64,000 nt of DNA from Periweissella fabaria (GCF_918814575.1 NZ_CAKKNS010000001.1:122182-186181), one strand, 5' to 3'; shown: positions 44,395-52,857, numbered from the stretch's first letter. Numbers and translations: made by a program. The notes: generated by a model from the sequence alone, not told the origin.

Positions 44395-45381
44395 ATGCGT
44401 TTAAAATATTGGATTACAGCTTGTGCCGTGATTGTTGGTGCGGGAGCTTTTATAGTAAATATCAGTGAGGACAAAGAAGCAAGTCTCGCTAGTCCGGTTA
44501 TACGGACCGCTAAGCCACAATTAGCATCACCAGTGGCCAATCCGAAAGCCGAATATCCAGTAATAACAGATATTCCTGATTTAACGGCCACTAGTGCGGC
44601 AATTTATGATCTTAATGCACATCAGTTTATCTACACTAAAAACGTGCATACGCAACAATTCAGTGCCTCAACATCAAAATTAATGGCGATGTATGTCATT
44701 TACAAACGCATGCAGGCTGACCCAAGTTTGCACTGGTCAGATATAGTTAAGATTACTAATCCGGCGATTGTTAAAATGAGTCAGACACCAGGATTAGGTG
44801 AAATTCCGCTCAGCTTAGATAAAGGGTATACAGCACAAGCATTAGCAGCTAATGCGATGGTTGTGTCATCCAATGAAAGTATTACCGCCCTTGGTATCTG
44901 GGCCTTTGGATCAAATGACGCCATGGTCAATGCCATGAATGCGGCTGCTAACGATCTACAACTGCATCAGACGCATTTTTATTCCGTTTCAGGGCTGGAT
45001 GTTGACGATGTGACACCATATGGTTTTCATTTAAAAAATGCACCTAAAAACGGCCGCAATACGTCATCTGCATATGACTTGACGATGTTGAGCCAAGCAT
45101 TACTCACCCAATTCCCACAAATCTTACAATTAACGGAACTCCCTGATGTGACTGTCGATGATGTGGTTCACCAATCAACGGACCGCTATCTAAAGGGCTT
45201 GGAGTTTTTTGATCCGAAACATGGCATTGATGGTTTAAAGACCGGAACAACACCCGCCGCCGGCCAAGTTTTTGTTGGTACAAGTAGTCTTCCAGGGAAA
45301 CATCGGATGATTACGGTTGTAATGCACTCGGATAATCGCTTTAATGATACTAATAAGTTACTAGCTGCAATCCAACGTTAA
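44395..45381 (+). CDS. D-alanyl-D-alanine carboxypeptidase (PBP5 family)
   Basis: 328 residues from the ATG at 44395 (GGGAAAAG site); the frame is open 84 bases further upstream, but that region contains the probable promoter. An N-terminal signal anchor (about residues 4-21) leads to a low-molecular-weight PBP domain with all three motifs: SxxK in FSASTSKLMA, SxN in VVSSNESITAL and KTG in GLKTGTTPAAG. It trims the terminal D-Ala of peptidoglycan stem peptides outside the membrane. The C-terminal PBP5 beta-domain is absent or very short. An upstream WalR box supports cell-wall regulation. Confidence 0.92.
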   Translation: MRLKYWITACAVIVGAGAFIVNISEDKEASLASPVIRTAKPQLASPVANPKAEYPVITDIPDLTATSAAIYDLNAHQFIYTKNVHTQQFSASTSKLMAMYVIYKRMQADPSLHWSDIVKITNPAIVKMSQTPGLGEIPLSLDKGYTAQALAANAMVVSSNESITALGIWAFGSNDAMVNAMNAAANDLQLHQTHFYSVSGLDVDDVTPYGFHLKNAPKNGRNTSSAYDLTMLSQALLTQFPQILQLTELPDVTVDDVVHQSTDRYLKGLEFFDPKHGIDGLKTGTTPAAGQVFVGTSSLPGKHRMITVVMHSDNRFNDTNKLLAAIQR

Positions 45382-45406
45382 GCTAGTTGCGTGATGTGAA
45401 ATAACT

Positions 45407-45444
45407 AAAAGGGTTCGGAAAATGAATTTTCCGGACCCTTTTTT
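45407..45444 (+). terminator. Intrinsic terminator after carboxypeptidase gene
   Basis: AAAAGGGTTCGGAAAA / TTTTCCGGACCCTTTTTT, one G-T pair, 4-base loop. Confidence 0.92.
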
Positions 45445-45584
45445 GGTAGCATATTTAAATTTTATTAATCATTGGTTAAATGTCGCGCTAGTTAATTTTT
45501 ACAACTTTGGCATAAAATATACTAAAGTGAGGATTAAAATGGCTGTACGGTGATTTTAAGGGGGTATCCAAGTTAATGGTAAAT

Positions 45585-45616
45585 AAAAAACTCGTAAGCA
45601 GATGCTTACGAGTTTT
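45585..45616 (-). terminator. Intrinsic terminator of the peptide transporter gene
   Basis: AAAACTCGTAAGC / GCTTACGAGTTTT stem; T-run on the minus strand, 9 bp after the gene. The upstream gap 45445-45584 has no gene. Confidence 0.88.
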
Positions 45617-45625
45617 CGGTATTAA

Positions 45626-47134
45626 TTATTTAATACCTTCCATCTTACGAACAGCCCATGGGCTTAAGAAAGCAACGATGATGGCAAGTACAATTGCTAA
45701 GGCTCCAAGGAAACCAAAGTAAGTTGATTTTGACCAAATGTCGTATAAACGAACTAATTGGGCGTTAACCGCTTGCGCAGTAGCACTAGTTAACAACCAA
45801 AGTGAAAGCATTTGTGCTTCAAAGGCCTTTGGTGCAAGCTTAACAGAAACTGATGAACCAGTAGGTGATAAGCAAAGTTCACCGATAACACAAATAGCAA
45901 AGCTAATGATAATCCAAAATGGGTTAATCAAAGTCTTACTAGTCATACCCATTGTTGGGATAACCATAATTAAGAATGAAACACCGGCAAGGAAAAGACC
46001 AATAGCGAACTTGATTGGTGTTGAAGGTCCTTTTTTACCTAACTTAGTCCAGATACCTGAAATAATTGGGGCAAAGATAACAATCAACAATGGGTTAACT
46101 GATTGGAAGAAAGCAGCAGGGATAGTGTAGTGAAAACCGATGATGCCACTTAAGTTACGTTGAGTATTTGTATCAACGAAGGCTCCCAAGATTGATGAAC
46201 CTTGTTCTTGGATTGACCAGAACATAACCGCACCTAAGAACATTGGGATGTATGCAAGTAAACGTGATTTTTCAACTTTGTCAGTTTTCTTACTCTTGTA
46301 CATTGTTGAGAAGTAAGCGATTGGTAAGACAACCCCAAGAACTGTCACAAAGATTGAGAAGTTGTTGAAAGTTAAAGTACCAGTTAAGTGTGTAATGACA
46401 AGAATGGCAATTATAGCAGCAACTCCAAGAACCAAGCTAACCTTGAAGCGTTTGAATTCTTCAGGTGAAAATGGGTTTGGAACATCTTTACCAACTAAAC
46501 CGAGGCTCTTTTTATTGAAAATAACGTAAACCATCAAGGCGATGAACATCCCAACGGCTGCGGCACCAAAACCGGCGTGGTAGTTAAATGATGATTGTAA
46601 AGTTCCGACGATAAATGGTGCTACGAAAGCTCCCATGTTAACAGACATGTAGAAGATAACGAAACCGCTATCCATCCGAGGGTCTTTTTTATCGTATAAA
46701 CCACCAACCACAGCTGAAATGTTGGGCTTCAACATCCCAGTACCAACAATGATTAATAACATTGAAAGTAAGAAGCTAGTACGACCACCAACAGGACTTG
46801 ACAAGGCGATGTGACCGAACATAATAAGCACGGCCCCAATGAGCATTGCCGCCCGAGAACCAACTAACCGGTCAGCAACCCAACCACCAACGATACAAGT
46901 CATAAAGATCAAAGCACCGTAAAGTGACATAAGTGATTGGGCAACAGTTTGGCTAAATCCTAAACCACCATGACTAACACTGTCATATAGGAAGTAAAGT
47001 AGGATTGCCCGCATTCCGTAGTAACTAAAACGTTCCCAGAATTCCATAAAGAATTGAACTCCAAGTCCACGGGGATGTCCGAAGAACCCCTTCTGAGGAA
47101 CGCTTTCAAGCATTTCTTCGCGAGAATATTGCAT
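45626..47134 (-). CDS. dtpT: Di-/tripeptide:proton symporter (POT family)
   Basis: 502-residue POT/PTR2 transporter, 14 spans. The family signature at the start, FMEFWERFSYYGMRAILLYF, contains the ExxER-type motif of span 1; GTGMLKPNISAVVGGLYD is PTR2 signature 1 and FVIFYMSVNMGAFVAPFIVG follows. It imports small peptides and is central to nitrogen nutrition in lactic acid bacteria. AAAAGGAG precedes the ATG on the minus strand, and a good promoter lies at 47226-47253. It is single-gene, ending at its own terminator. Confidence 0.95.
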   Translation of the reverse strand: MQYSREEMLESVPQKGFFGHPRGLGVQFFMEFWERFSYYGMRAILLYFLYDSVSHGGLGFSQTVAQSLMSLYGALIFMTCIVGGWVADRLVGSRAAMLIGAVLIMFGHIALSSPVGGRTSFLLSMLLIIVGTGMLKPNISAVVGGLYDKKDPRMDSGFVIFYMSVNMGAFVAPFIVGTLQSSFNYHAGFGAAAVGMFIALMVYVIFNKKSLGLVGKDVPNPFSPEEFKRFKVSLVLGVAAIIAILVITHLTGTLTFNNFSIFVTVLGVVLPIAYFSTMYKSKKTDKVEKSRLLAYIPMFLGAVMFWSIQEQGSSILGAFVDTNTQRNLSGIIGFHYTIPAAFFQSVNPLLIVIFAPIISGIWTKLGKKGPSTPIKFAIGLFLAGVSFLIMVIPTMGMTSKTLINPFWIIISFAICVIGELCLSPTGSSVSVKLAPKAFEAQMLSLWLLTSATAQAVNAQLVRLYDIWSKSTYFGFLGALAIVLAIIVAFLSPWAVRKMEGIK

Positions 47135-47225
47135 AGATAAATCTCCTTTTGTTGCAAAAATCGAAATTGATGCAGATGTGTTTCGTTTTAATAGAGCAAA
47201 TAAATATTAAAATGAATATCACTAT

Positions 47226-47253
47226 TCTATAATAATCCACCGTATTAAGTCAA
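47226..47253 (-). promoter_or_regulatory. dtpT promoter
   Basis: On the minus strand TTGACT (47253-47248), 16-bp spacer and TATAGA (47231-47226), about 92 bp before the gene. The remaining sequence 47254-47480 is AT-rich with no gene or clear element. Confidence 0.6.
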
Positions 47254-47482
47254 TTTTAATATAAATATTTTTATTTTAATAATTGGCTAATTTGGCAAGA
47301 TACGAAAAGAATCTAATTATTAAAATTAAGTTTTGAAAGCCTTTTAAATGTTGGTATATCAACGTTTTTAGGATGATGAAAATTCTTATGAAATTGGTTG
47401 GGAATAATTTTTGAAAAAGTTGAATTTTAATTTAATATTCATCGTAATTTCGAATAGAAACGTGAAATTTGCGCCAAAAATA

Positions 47483-47516
47483 AAAGCAGCCCACCTTAAA
47501 TGAGAAAGGTGAGCTG
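47483..47516 (-). terminator. Intrinsic terminator
   Basis: On the minus strand AGCTCACCTT pairs with AAGGTGGGCT (one T-G), followed by GCTTTTATTTTT. Confidence 0.75.
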
Positions 47517-47524
47517 ATAATTAA

Positions 47525-48211
47525 TTAATTTTTAGGTAATTGGACGTAAGAAGATGTCGTATTGGCGACTATTGGGGTACTTGTAGCTGAATCGTTTTTA
47601 CTATTCTTCCGAATTTGATTAGCTAACAAACCACCGCCAGCCACAATAAAGGCCGTCAATAAGAGGTATTGAATGGTGTTAAGCACAATCGTCCATAAGG
47701 CGTGTTTCCGGGTATTGGCTAACCGTGTTTGTTGGGCCTTAGCAGTAGCAAGGTCGGTGGCATAGACCGAAGTTGTGCGATTACCAGCTTGGACGACGGA
47801 TACTTCATATAAAGTGATCGTTTGACCGACGTTTAAAGCCGGGTTACGTTCAGTGACGGCAAATTTTGAACCTTTTCCGGTTCTAATTTCCGTTTTGGTT
47901 GGTGCACTTTCAATATGAATGCGTTCTTTTTTACCAGTTGGTAACGAAACATGATAAAAGACGGGTGCTTTATCATTTTTCATTAATTGACCATCACGGT
48001 AAGTCCCGAGGATTTTGACTTCGGTAGTTTGGTAAATGTTCACGTGTTCTTTATTCGTATCATTAAAGGAAATAACACTATTTAAAATGATAAAGAAAGC
48101 AAATAATGCCCAGACCCCAATAAACTCTTTGTAATATTTTTTGAGCGTTTCCCAGAAACTATCATTGAGGTACTTATTGAGGGTGAAGTGGGGTAATGTG
48201 AGATATTTGAT
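47525..48211 (-). CDS. Two-span membrane protein with apparent ATC start codon, unknown
   Basis: A GTG at 48043 would give 172 residues, but the frame continues upstream without a stop for 56 more codons. That extension encodes a good N-terminal region (KYLTLPHFTLNKYLN and a span FIGVWALFAFFIILNSVISF). No ATG, GTG or TTG opens it. A GGAGG (minus strand, 48225-48221) lies 9 bases before the ATC at 48211-48209, which I take as the start (228 residues). The mature layout is: N-terminal span (about 33-52), an extracytoplasmic beta-rich domain (about 55-175), a second span (about 176-198) and a polar tail. No family recognised. Confidence 0.7.
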   Translation of the reverse strand: MKYLTLPHFTLNKYLNDSFWETLKKYYKEFIGVWALFAFFIILNSVISFNDTNKEHVNIYQTTEVKILGTYRDGQLMKNDKAPVFYHVSLPTGKKERIHIESAPTKTEIRTGKGSKFAVTERNPALNVGQTITLYEVSVVQAGNRTTSVYATDLATAKAQQTRLANTRKHALWTIVLNTIQYLLLTAFIVAGGGLLANQIRKNSKNDSATSTPIVANTTSSYVQLPKN

Positions 48212-48275
48212 GAGTTGGTTCCTCCAATCAAAATAATATATTAATTAATTATAGCAAGCATTTTCATAATAAACA

Positions 48276-48305
48276 CAAAAACCACCCAAATTAATGAGTG
48301 GTCAA
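48276..48305 (-). terminator. Weak terminator-like hairpin after the PP2C-like gene
   Basis: On the minus strand GACCACTC pairs with GGGTGGTT imperfectly, followed by TTTTGTG. Confidence 0.45.
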
Positions 48306-48308
48306 TTA

Positions 48309-49109
48309 CTAGATGGTAAATTGGATATATGAACGGTCATCAAACGACGCGTATTTTGATGAAAAACCTTTTGTAGCTTTATAACTAGAAACCAAGAGTG
48401 GATCAGTGTGTTTTAATTCCGCTAAGGCATGTTCGGTTTCCGCTAAGGTATTTTTTAGAATTGGAAAGCCGTCGGTCGCTAAGGTAATCATTTGAGCATC
48501 GCTAGCGGGGATGATTTTAATTTGTTCCGGTAAAGCACCAATCCCGTCAAGCACGAGATAGCCAAATTCGGTGGGGGTATTGGCTAATGTTGCTTGAACT
48601 TCTAAAAACGGTAGCACAGCTTGGCGGGCCGCATCTTCGATTAATGGAGTGACTTTTTGGAAATGATTGACTTGATAAACAAAGCTCCGTAAGTCAGCCA
48701 ACAAAGTATCGATTTTTTTAACATTACTATGATAGACGCCATCTACCAGACAATGACAGTCACCAAAAAACCAAATTTCTTGTTTAGCAACACTATAAAT
48801 GATGCAATTAACTTGTAGACGATCATTTGGATGTTGGCGGAAATAGTTAATATCTTGGTAGCGTGTCTTGAGACATTCATTTAAAAAACCATACATCTCA
48901 TAGGCATTAAAATTTTTATTAGCATGCCGAAGCGCAAATAAGATGGTCTCTTGCGCTTGAACGCCTGGCGAAGGTGACCAAATACCGGTTGTTGATTTGT
49001 TAGTGACCCCATCAATTGCGGCAACATAGTTATCATTATGGAAAATAGCATCCTCATTTAGTGCTTGATTAGCGCGCTTGCCAGCGGTAAATTTTTCGAT
49101 TATGTTCAT
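48309..49109 (-). CDS. PP2C-like protein phosphatase
   Basis: 266 residues from the ATG at 49109, three bases after a GGGGGG run; an in-frame codon at 49133 is less likely. The metal-coordinating motifs of the PPM/PP2C fold appear in order: NEDA (ANQALNEDAIF), the DG pair (YVAAIDGVTNK), GD (IWFFGDCHCLVDG), TDG (MITLATDGFPIL) and the final DD (YASFDDRSYIQF). All Asp residues needed for the two-metal centre seem present, although the spacing is compact. There is no partner kinase gene nearby. The next gene downstream encodes the unknown membrane protein with the ATC start. Confidence 0.8.
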   Translation of the reverse strand: MNIIEKFTAGKRANQALNEDAIFHNDNYVAAIDGVTNKSTTGIWSPSPGVQAQETILFALRHANKNFNAYEMYGFLNECLKTRYQDINYFRQHPNDRLQVNCIIYSVAKQEIWFFGDCHCLVDGVYHSNVKKIDTLLADLRSFVYQVNHFQKVTPLIEDAARQAVLPFLEVQATLANTPTEFGYLVLDGIGALPEQIKIIPASDAQMITLATDGFPILKNTLAETEHALAELKHTDPLLVSSYKATKGFSSKYASFDDRSYIQFTI

Positions 49110-49311
49110 TTGCCCCCCAAAATAGACGTTCACGTATGTATCGTATTAATCAACTGACTTAAATATATGATACAACGAAAATCATTAAATATCACTTGTT
49201 TTTAGAAGAAACTAAAACTTGCATAAAAAATTAAAATAAATTAGCGTAATCCAGAACAAATTAAAAGGCCAGCCGATGTTGGACTGACATGTAATATATA
49301 AACACTGTTAC

Positions 49312-50100
49312 CTATTTGTTACGAACGATGATGCGAGAGATCAAGTAGACCCCTGATTCGAAGATGGCAATAAAGAAGCTAACCGGCCAGCTTGTGTAGT
49401 AACCAAGGGCCAAGCCAAGCCAAACACCTAAGATTGCTTGGACAACCGCAAATAAAATCATCTTATTAACTGACTTACAGAAAATTTGGGCCGTTGCAGC
49501 GGGTAATGTAAGGAGGACAAAGATTAGCAGTGAGCCAACTATTTGGGCGGCGACACTGACACTAACAGCCATAATCACTAAGAATAATAAGGAAATTAAG
49601 TTAGTGTTGGTGTATTGAATAGAAGCCCCAACCGCATCAAATGAATCAAATTTCAAACGGCGATAGATGAATAACATAATCAACAAGACAATTAATGAAA
49701 TTGAACAAATTTGAATCACGTTTTGAACACTAATTCCAACAATACTACCAAATAAAATACTAGTTGCAAACGAAGCATTTTTATTGGAAAGAGATAAGAA
49801 TAATACTCCCGCCCCCATGAAAGCCGCTGAGACAGCACTAGTAGCTACTTCGCTGCGTTCACGTTGGACACCTAAGCCATGCGCAGCAAAGGCACTTAAA
49901 ACAGTGGCCAGTAACATTCCATTAAGGGGTGAAAAATTCATCAACAGACCAAAGGTAGCGCCTGAAAAACCAATTTCAGATAAGGCGTGCCCGAGAAATG
50001 CTAAGCGCCGGGCGATTACAAAAACACCTAATACCCCACATAAAATTGCCACGGTTGTCCCGGCAAAGTAGGCGTTTTTCATAAATTCAAGTGCGAACAA
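49312..50100 (-). CDS. Zinc/manganese ABC transporter permease
   Basis: 262-residue ABC-3 family permease (ZnuB/AdcB/MntB type), about eight spans. Cues: VIARRLAFLGHALSEIGFSG early, AVGASIQYTNTN in the middle and SLLIFVLLTLPAATAQI, the conserved ABC-3 block near residue 190. It starts at TTG with AGGAGG seven bases upstream. It lies downstream of the metal-binding lipoprotein gene on the same strand, separated by 140 bp that contain a terminator-like hairpin. The ATPase of the system is not here. Confidence 0.92.
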   Translation of the reverse strand: MFALEFMKNAYFAGTTVAILCGVLGVFVIARRLAFLGHALSEIGFSGATFGLLMNFSPLNGMLLATVLSAFAAHGLGVQRERSEVATSAVSAAFMGAGVLFLSLSNKNASFATSILFGSIVGISVQNVIQICSISLIVLLIMLFIYRRLKFDSFDAVGASIQYTNTNLISLLFLVIMAVSVSVAAQIVGSLLIFVLLTLPAATAQIFCKSVNKMILFAVVQAILGVWLGLALGYYTSWPVSFFIAIFESGVYLISRIIVRNK

Positions 50101-50144
50101 AATAATTCCTCCTATTATATAGCGACGGCTGTTGTGGTAACAAA

Positions 50145-50175
50145 AATTCGGACGATGAGAATCATCATCCGAATT
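50145..50175 (-). terminator. Hairpin between binding-protein and permease genes
   Basis: AATTCGGACGATGA pairs with TCATCATCCGAATT (one mismatch), with T-run on the minus strand. It would partly terminate or process the transcript so that the binding protein is made in excess over the permease. Confidence 0.7.
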
Positions 50176-50240
50176 AATGGGGCCACCGCCACAAAAATAT
50201 CTATCTTTATAAATTTACACAGAATTGTGCAATAGTCAAA

Positions 50241-51164
50241 TTATTTTCCAAGTTTTGCTTGAATCTTTTCAACTTGTTTAAATTGGCTAGTCATCCATTG
50301 GAGATAATCCTTACCAGCGGGCATCGTTTCAGTGACATTCACAACGGGTACGTTATTTTTGTTAGCAAGTTTAACTAATTGACCGACCGTTTTATCGGAT
50401 GCTTGGGTATTTTGGACAAAGAAGTCAATCTTGTGGTCGGTAATGTCTTTTTGCATTGCTGCGACATCTTTTGGTGCGGGGTCAGTACCATTTTCAACGG
50501 AATCAGCAAAGCTTTGGTTATTAACTTTGTAATTCATTTCGTCTAAGGCATAAGTAAAGACTGGTTCACTGACATCAACGCCTTTGCCATCACTACCGGC
50601 TTTTAATTTGTCGACTAATTGGTTAAGTGGTGCTAATGAAGCAACATATTTTTTAGCATTAGCTTTGAAATAGTCGGCTTTTTTAGGATCCATCTTAGCA
50701 AATTTATCTGCTAAATAATTAGCCAAGGCAGGCATAGTTTGGAGTTGGTACCATAGGTGGGGGTTATCACCGTTTTTCTTACCGACAACATCTTCACCAA
50801 CTCGGATGTTTGTAGCTTTACTGTTATTTTGCGCTAATTTGTTCATCCACGTGTCATAACCAATCCCATTAGATAACAAGACATTCGCACCGGCAACTTG
50901 TTGGGCGACTTTGGTCGTTGGTTCGTAATCGTGTGGATCAACGTCGGGGTTGTTAATAATTGAAGTTACAGAACCTTGGTTACCAAGCACCGCTTTGGCA
51001 ACTTCACCGTAAAAGTCAACTGTAGCGACAACTTTAATATCATGATTGTTAGTTTCAGAAGTGGCACTCTTATTTGAGCCACAAGCTGCTAAAGTGAAAG
51101 CAGTGGTAAGGGCAAGAACCCCAACTGCTAATAAATGCCATGGTGCTTTTTTTGAACGAAACAT
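50241..51164 (-). CDS. Zinc-binding lipoprotein of ABC transporter (ZnuA/AdcA-like)
   Basis: 307 residues from the ATG at 51164 behind GAGGAG. Signal peptide with lipobox LAAC (Cys about residue 28) followed by the cluster A-I solute-binding fold. Metal ligands typical for the family are visible: His in DVDPHDYEPTTK (about residue 78), His in GDNPHLWYQLQTM (about 142) and Glu/Asp late in the chain. There is no long His-rich loop as in many ZnuA proteins, so manganese is possible, but the Zur-like boxes in the divergent promoter favour zinc. It is divergent from the Fur-family gene. Confidence 0.93.
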   Translation of the reverse strand: MFRSKKAPWHLLAVGVLALTTAFTLAACGSNKSATSETNNHDIKVVATVDFYGEVAKAVLGNQGSVTSIINNPDVDPHDYEPTTKVAQQVAGANVLLSNGIGYDTWMNKLAQNNSKATNIRVGEDVVGKKNGDNPHLWYQLQTMPALANYLADKFAKMDPKKADYFKANAKKYVASLAPLNQLVDKLKAGSDGKGVDVSEPVFTYALDEMNYKVNNQSFADSVENGTDPAPKDVAAMQKDITDHKIDFFVQNTQASDKTVGQLVKLANKNNVPVVNVTETMPAGKDYLQWMTSQFKQVEKIQAKLGK

Positions 51165-51223
51165 TGATTTCTCCTCGTGTAACATAATATGCGATTTCAA
51201 AATTACCAAAGATATGTTATAGT

Positions 51224-51244
51224 AAATGGTAATTAGTACTATTT
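51224..51244. promoter_or_regulatory. Zur-box-like palindrome 1
   Basis: Matches 17 of 20 defined positions of the Bacillus Zur box (AAATCGTAAT-N-ATTACGATTT). It lies over the spacer between TATAAC (51221-51216, minus strand, putative -10) and -35 of the lipoprotein gene promoter. Confidence 0.7.
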
Positions 51245-51270
51245 AACTTTACCATATAATTATATTTTGT

Positions 51271-51291
51271 AAATAGTAAAAATTACCGTTT
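51271..51291. promoter_or_regulatory. Zur-box-like palindrome 2
   Basis: Matches 16 of 20 positions of the same consensus. It is located between a TATAAT (51255-51260) and the start of the Fur-family gene, as expected for autoregulation. Confidence 0.6.
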
Positions 51292-51303
51292 AGGAGATTT
51301 TTA

Positions 51304-51753
51304 ATGAATTTAACTACTGAAATTGATGTTGAACAAGCCATTCAAATTATGAAAAAAGGCGGTTTAAAAGCCACCAAGCAACGATTGGCTTTGTTACAAC
51401 TATTATTTGCTAAAAAAGATTTTTATCAAACGTTAGCCGAATTAACCAAACAAATGCGCGAACAATTCACTAAAATGAGTAACGAAACCGTGTATCGGAA
51501 CGTGAAAGAATTAGAGCAACTGCAAATTGTTGAAACTCGATTATTTGATAATGGGATTCGGGCTAAATTTCAATGTGACTTCAATAATACAACCCATGCT
51601 CATTTTATTTGTGAGCAGTGTGGGCGCATCATGGAAATTGCACAACCAGATATTAGTGCTATTTTAGCGCAGTTACCAGGGTATGTAATCGAACAAGAGC
51701 ATTTTGAGCTTGTTGGGACATGTCCGTCATGTCAGTTGAAGGCCAGTAATTAG
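51304..51753 (+). CDS. zur: Fur-family regulator, probably Zur
   Basis: 149-residue metalloregulator. The N-terminal winged helix includes KATKQRLALLQLLFAKKDFY and the recognition helix region MSNETVYRNVKELEQLQIVE. The structural zinc site is provided by two CxxC pairs (ICEQCGR at about residue 99 and TCPSC at about 141); regulatory His residues are in TTHAHFICE. The zinc assignment (Zur rather than PerR or Fur) rests on the divergent zinc lipoprotein gene and on two Zur-like palindromes in the shared intergenic region. TAGGAG precedes the ATG. Confidence 0.9.
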   Translation: MNLTTEIDVEQAIQIMKKGGLKATKQRLALLQLLFAKKDFYQTLAELTKQMREQFTKMSNETVYRNVKELEQLQIVETRLFDNGIRAKFQCDFNNTTHAHFICEQCGRIMEIAQPDISAILAQLPGYVIEQEHFELVGTCPSCQLKASN

Positions 51754-51760
51754 TGCACAA

Positions 51761-51798
51761 AAAAACCAAGTAATGAAATTTCATTACTTGGTTTTTTA
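51761..51798. terminator. Bidirectional intrinsic terminator between convergent genes
   Basis: Perfect inverted repeat AAAAACCAAGTAATGAAA / TTTCATTACTTGGTTTTT serves both zur and the hydrolase gene. Confidence 0.92.
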
Positions 51799-51807
51799 AT
51801 TGTGATA

Positions 51808-52704
51808 TTAACGTACACGACCAGCAAAGTTAGCTTGACGAGCCATACCACCGATTTGAGTACCAACACCTGGTTCAAGGGCGCTGATGTAGCGACCGTT
51901 ACCAAGTGAGATAGCAACGTGGTAAACTGAACCGCTTGGTAAAGTCCAGAATAACAAGTCACCGGCTTGGGCTTGTGAAGTTGGGATACGGTCAGTAGAA
52001 GCAGCTTGAGCACCTGATTGGTGAGGTAAGCTGATACCGTAGTGGGCCATTACGTAAGTAACTAAACCTGAACAGTCAAAGGCAGAAGGTGAAGCAGCAC
52101 CCCAAACATATGGTGTACCGATAAAGTTAAGTGCGTATTGTGCAGCAGCAGCGGCACGTTGGTTAACTGAGCCGTTGTTTGATTGTTGTTGTGGGGCTGG
52201 GGCAGCAGCTGGCGCTGGTTGTGCGGGCGTTGAAGTAGCACCGGCATAACCAGGAACGGCATTTGCACCGCCACGGACAACAATTCGTTGACCAACATAG
52301 ATGTAGTTAGGGTTAGAGATGCTGTTTAATTGCATTAAAGCAGACACAGTTGTGTTGTTGTCGGCTGCAATCTTAGCAAGGTAATCACCGGCTTGAACAG
52401 TCACAGTTGATGCACCATTGTTGTTGTTGTTTGATTGTGCTGGTGCACTTGGCGTAGCAGGGGCTGAAGTAGCACCTGAACCAGATGTTTGTAAGCTTTG
52501 ACCAACGAAGATCAAGTTAGGGTTAGAAATGTGGTTTAACTTAACTAAGTCAGCAACAGTTGTGTGGTTACGAGCAGCAATTGCTGAAAGTGAATCACCA
52601 GATTGAACAGTAATGGTGTCAGCGTTTGCAACAATAGCAGTTACACCAACAGTAGCAACAGTAGCGATAGAAGTTAAAACAGTTTTCTTGATGGAATTAT
52701 TCAT
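51808..52704 (-). CDS. Secreted LysM-LysM-NlpC/P60 peptidoglycan hydrolase
   Basis: 298 residues: signal peptide (about 1-28, ending VANA), two LysM modules (TITVQSGDSLSAIAARNHTT, about residues 31-74; TVTVQAGDYLAKIAADNNTT, about 100-143), Ala/Pro/Gln-rich linkers, and a C-terminal NlpC/P60 domain (about 185-298). Catalytic Cys is in AFDCSGLVTYV and His in GSVYHVAISLG. It cleaves peptidoglycan stem peptides during growth. Codon use suggests strong expression. GGAGAT precedes the ATG. A perfect WalR box lies about 140 bp upstream, so it is a likely member of the WalRK regulon. Confidence 0.95.
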   Translation of the reverse strand: MNNSIKKTVLTSIATVATVGVTAIVANADTITVQSGDSLSAIAARNHTTVADLVKLNHISNPNLIFVGQSLQTSGSGATSAPATPSAPAQSNNNNNGASTVTVQAGDYLAKIAADNNTTVSALMQLNSISNPNYIYVGQRIVVRGGANAVPGYAGATSTPAQPAPAAAPAPQQQSNNGSVNQRAAAAAQYALNFIGTPYVWGAASPSAFDCSGLVTYVMAHYGISLPHQSGAQAASTDRIPTSQAQAGDLLFWTLPSGSVYHVAISLGNGRYISALEPGVGTQIGGMARQANFAGRVR

Positions 52705-52840
52705 ATTTGATCTCCTAAGTTAGACATGTTAATTTTTTTTTATGTTATTTGTGCACCGCTGAAAAACGACGACTTCGTTTAATGTCTTTTGAATATAGGC
52801 TTATTTTACATCGTTATTGTTACTGTTAAGTGGTATTAAA

Positions 52841-52857
52841 GTTACAGCTTTATTACA
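52841..52857 (-). promoter_or_regulatory. WalR-box upstream of the NlpC/P60 gene
   Basis: On the minus strand TGTAAT-AAAGC-TGTAAC matches TGTWAH-N5-TGTWAH at all defined positions. The rest of 52705-52993 is AT-rich leader and promoter sequence; TAAAAT about 40 bases downstream of the box is a possible -10. Confidence 0.65.
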
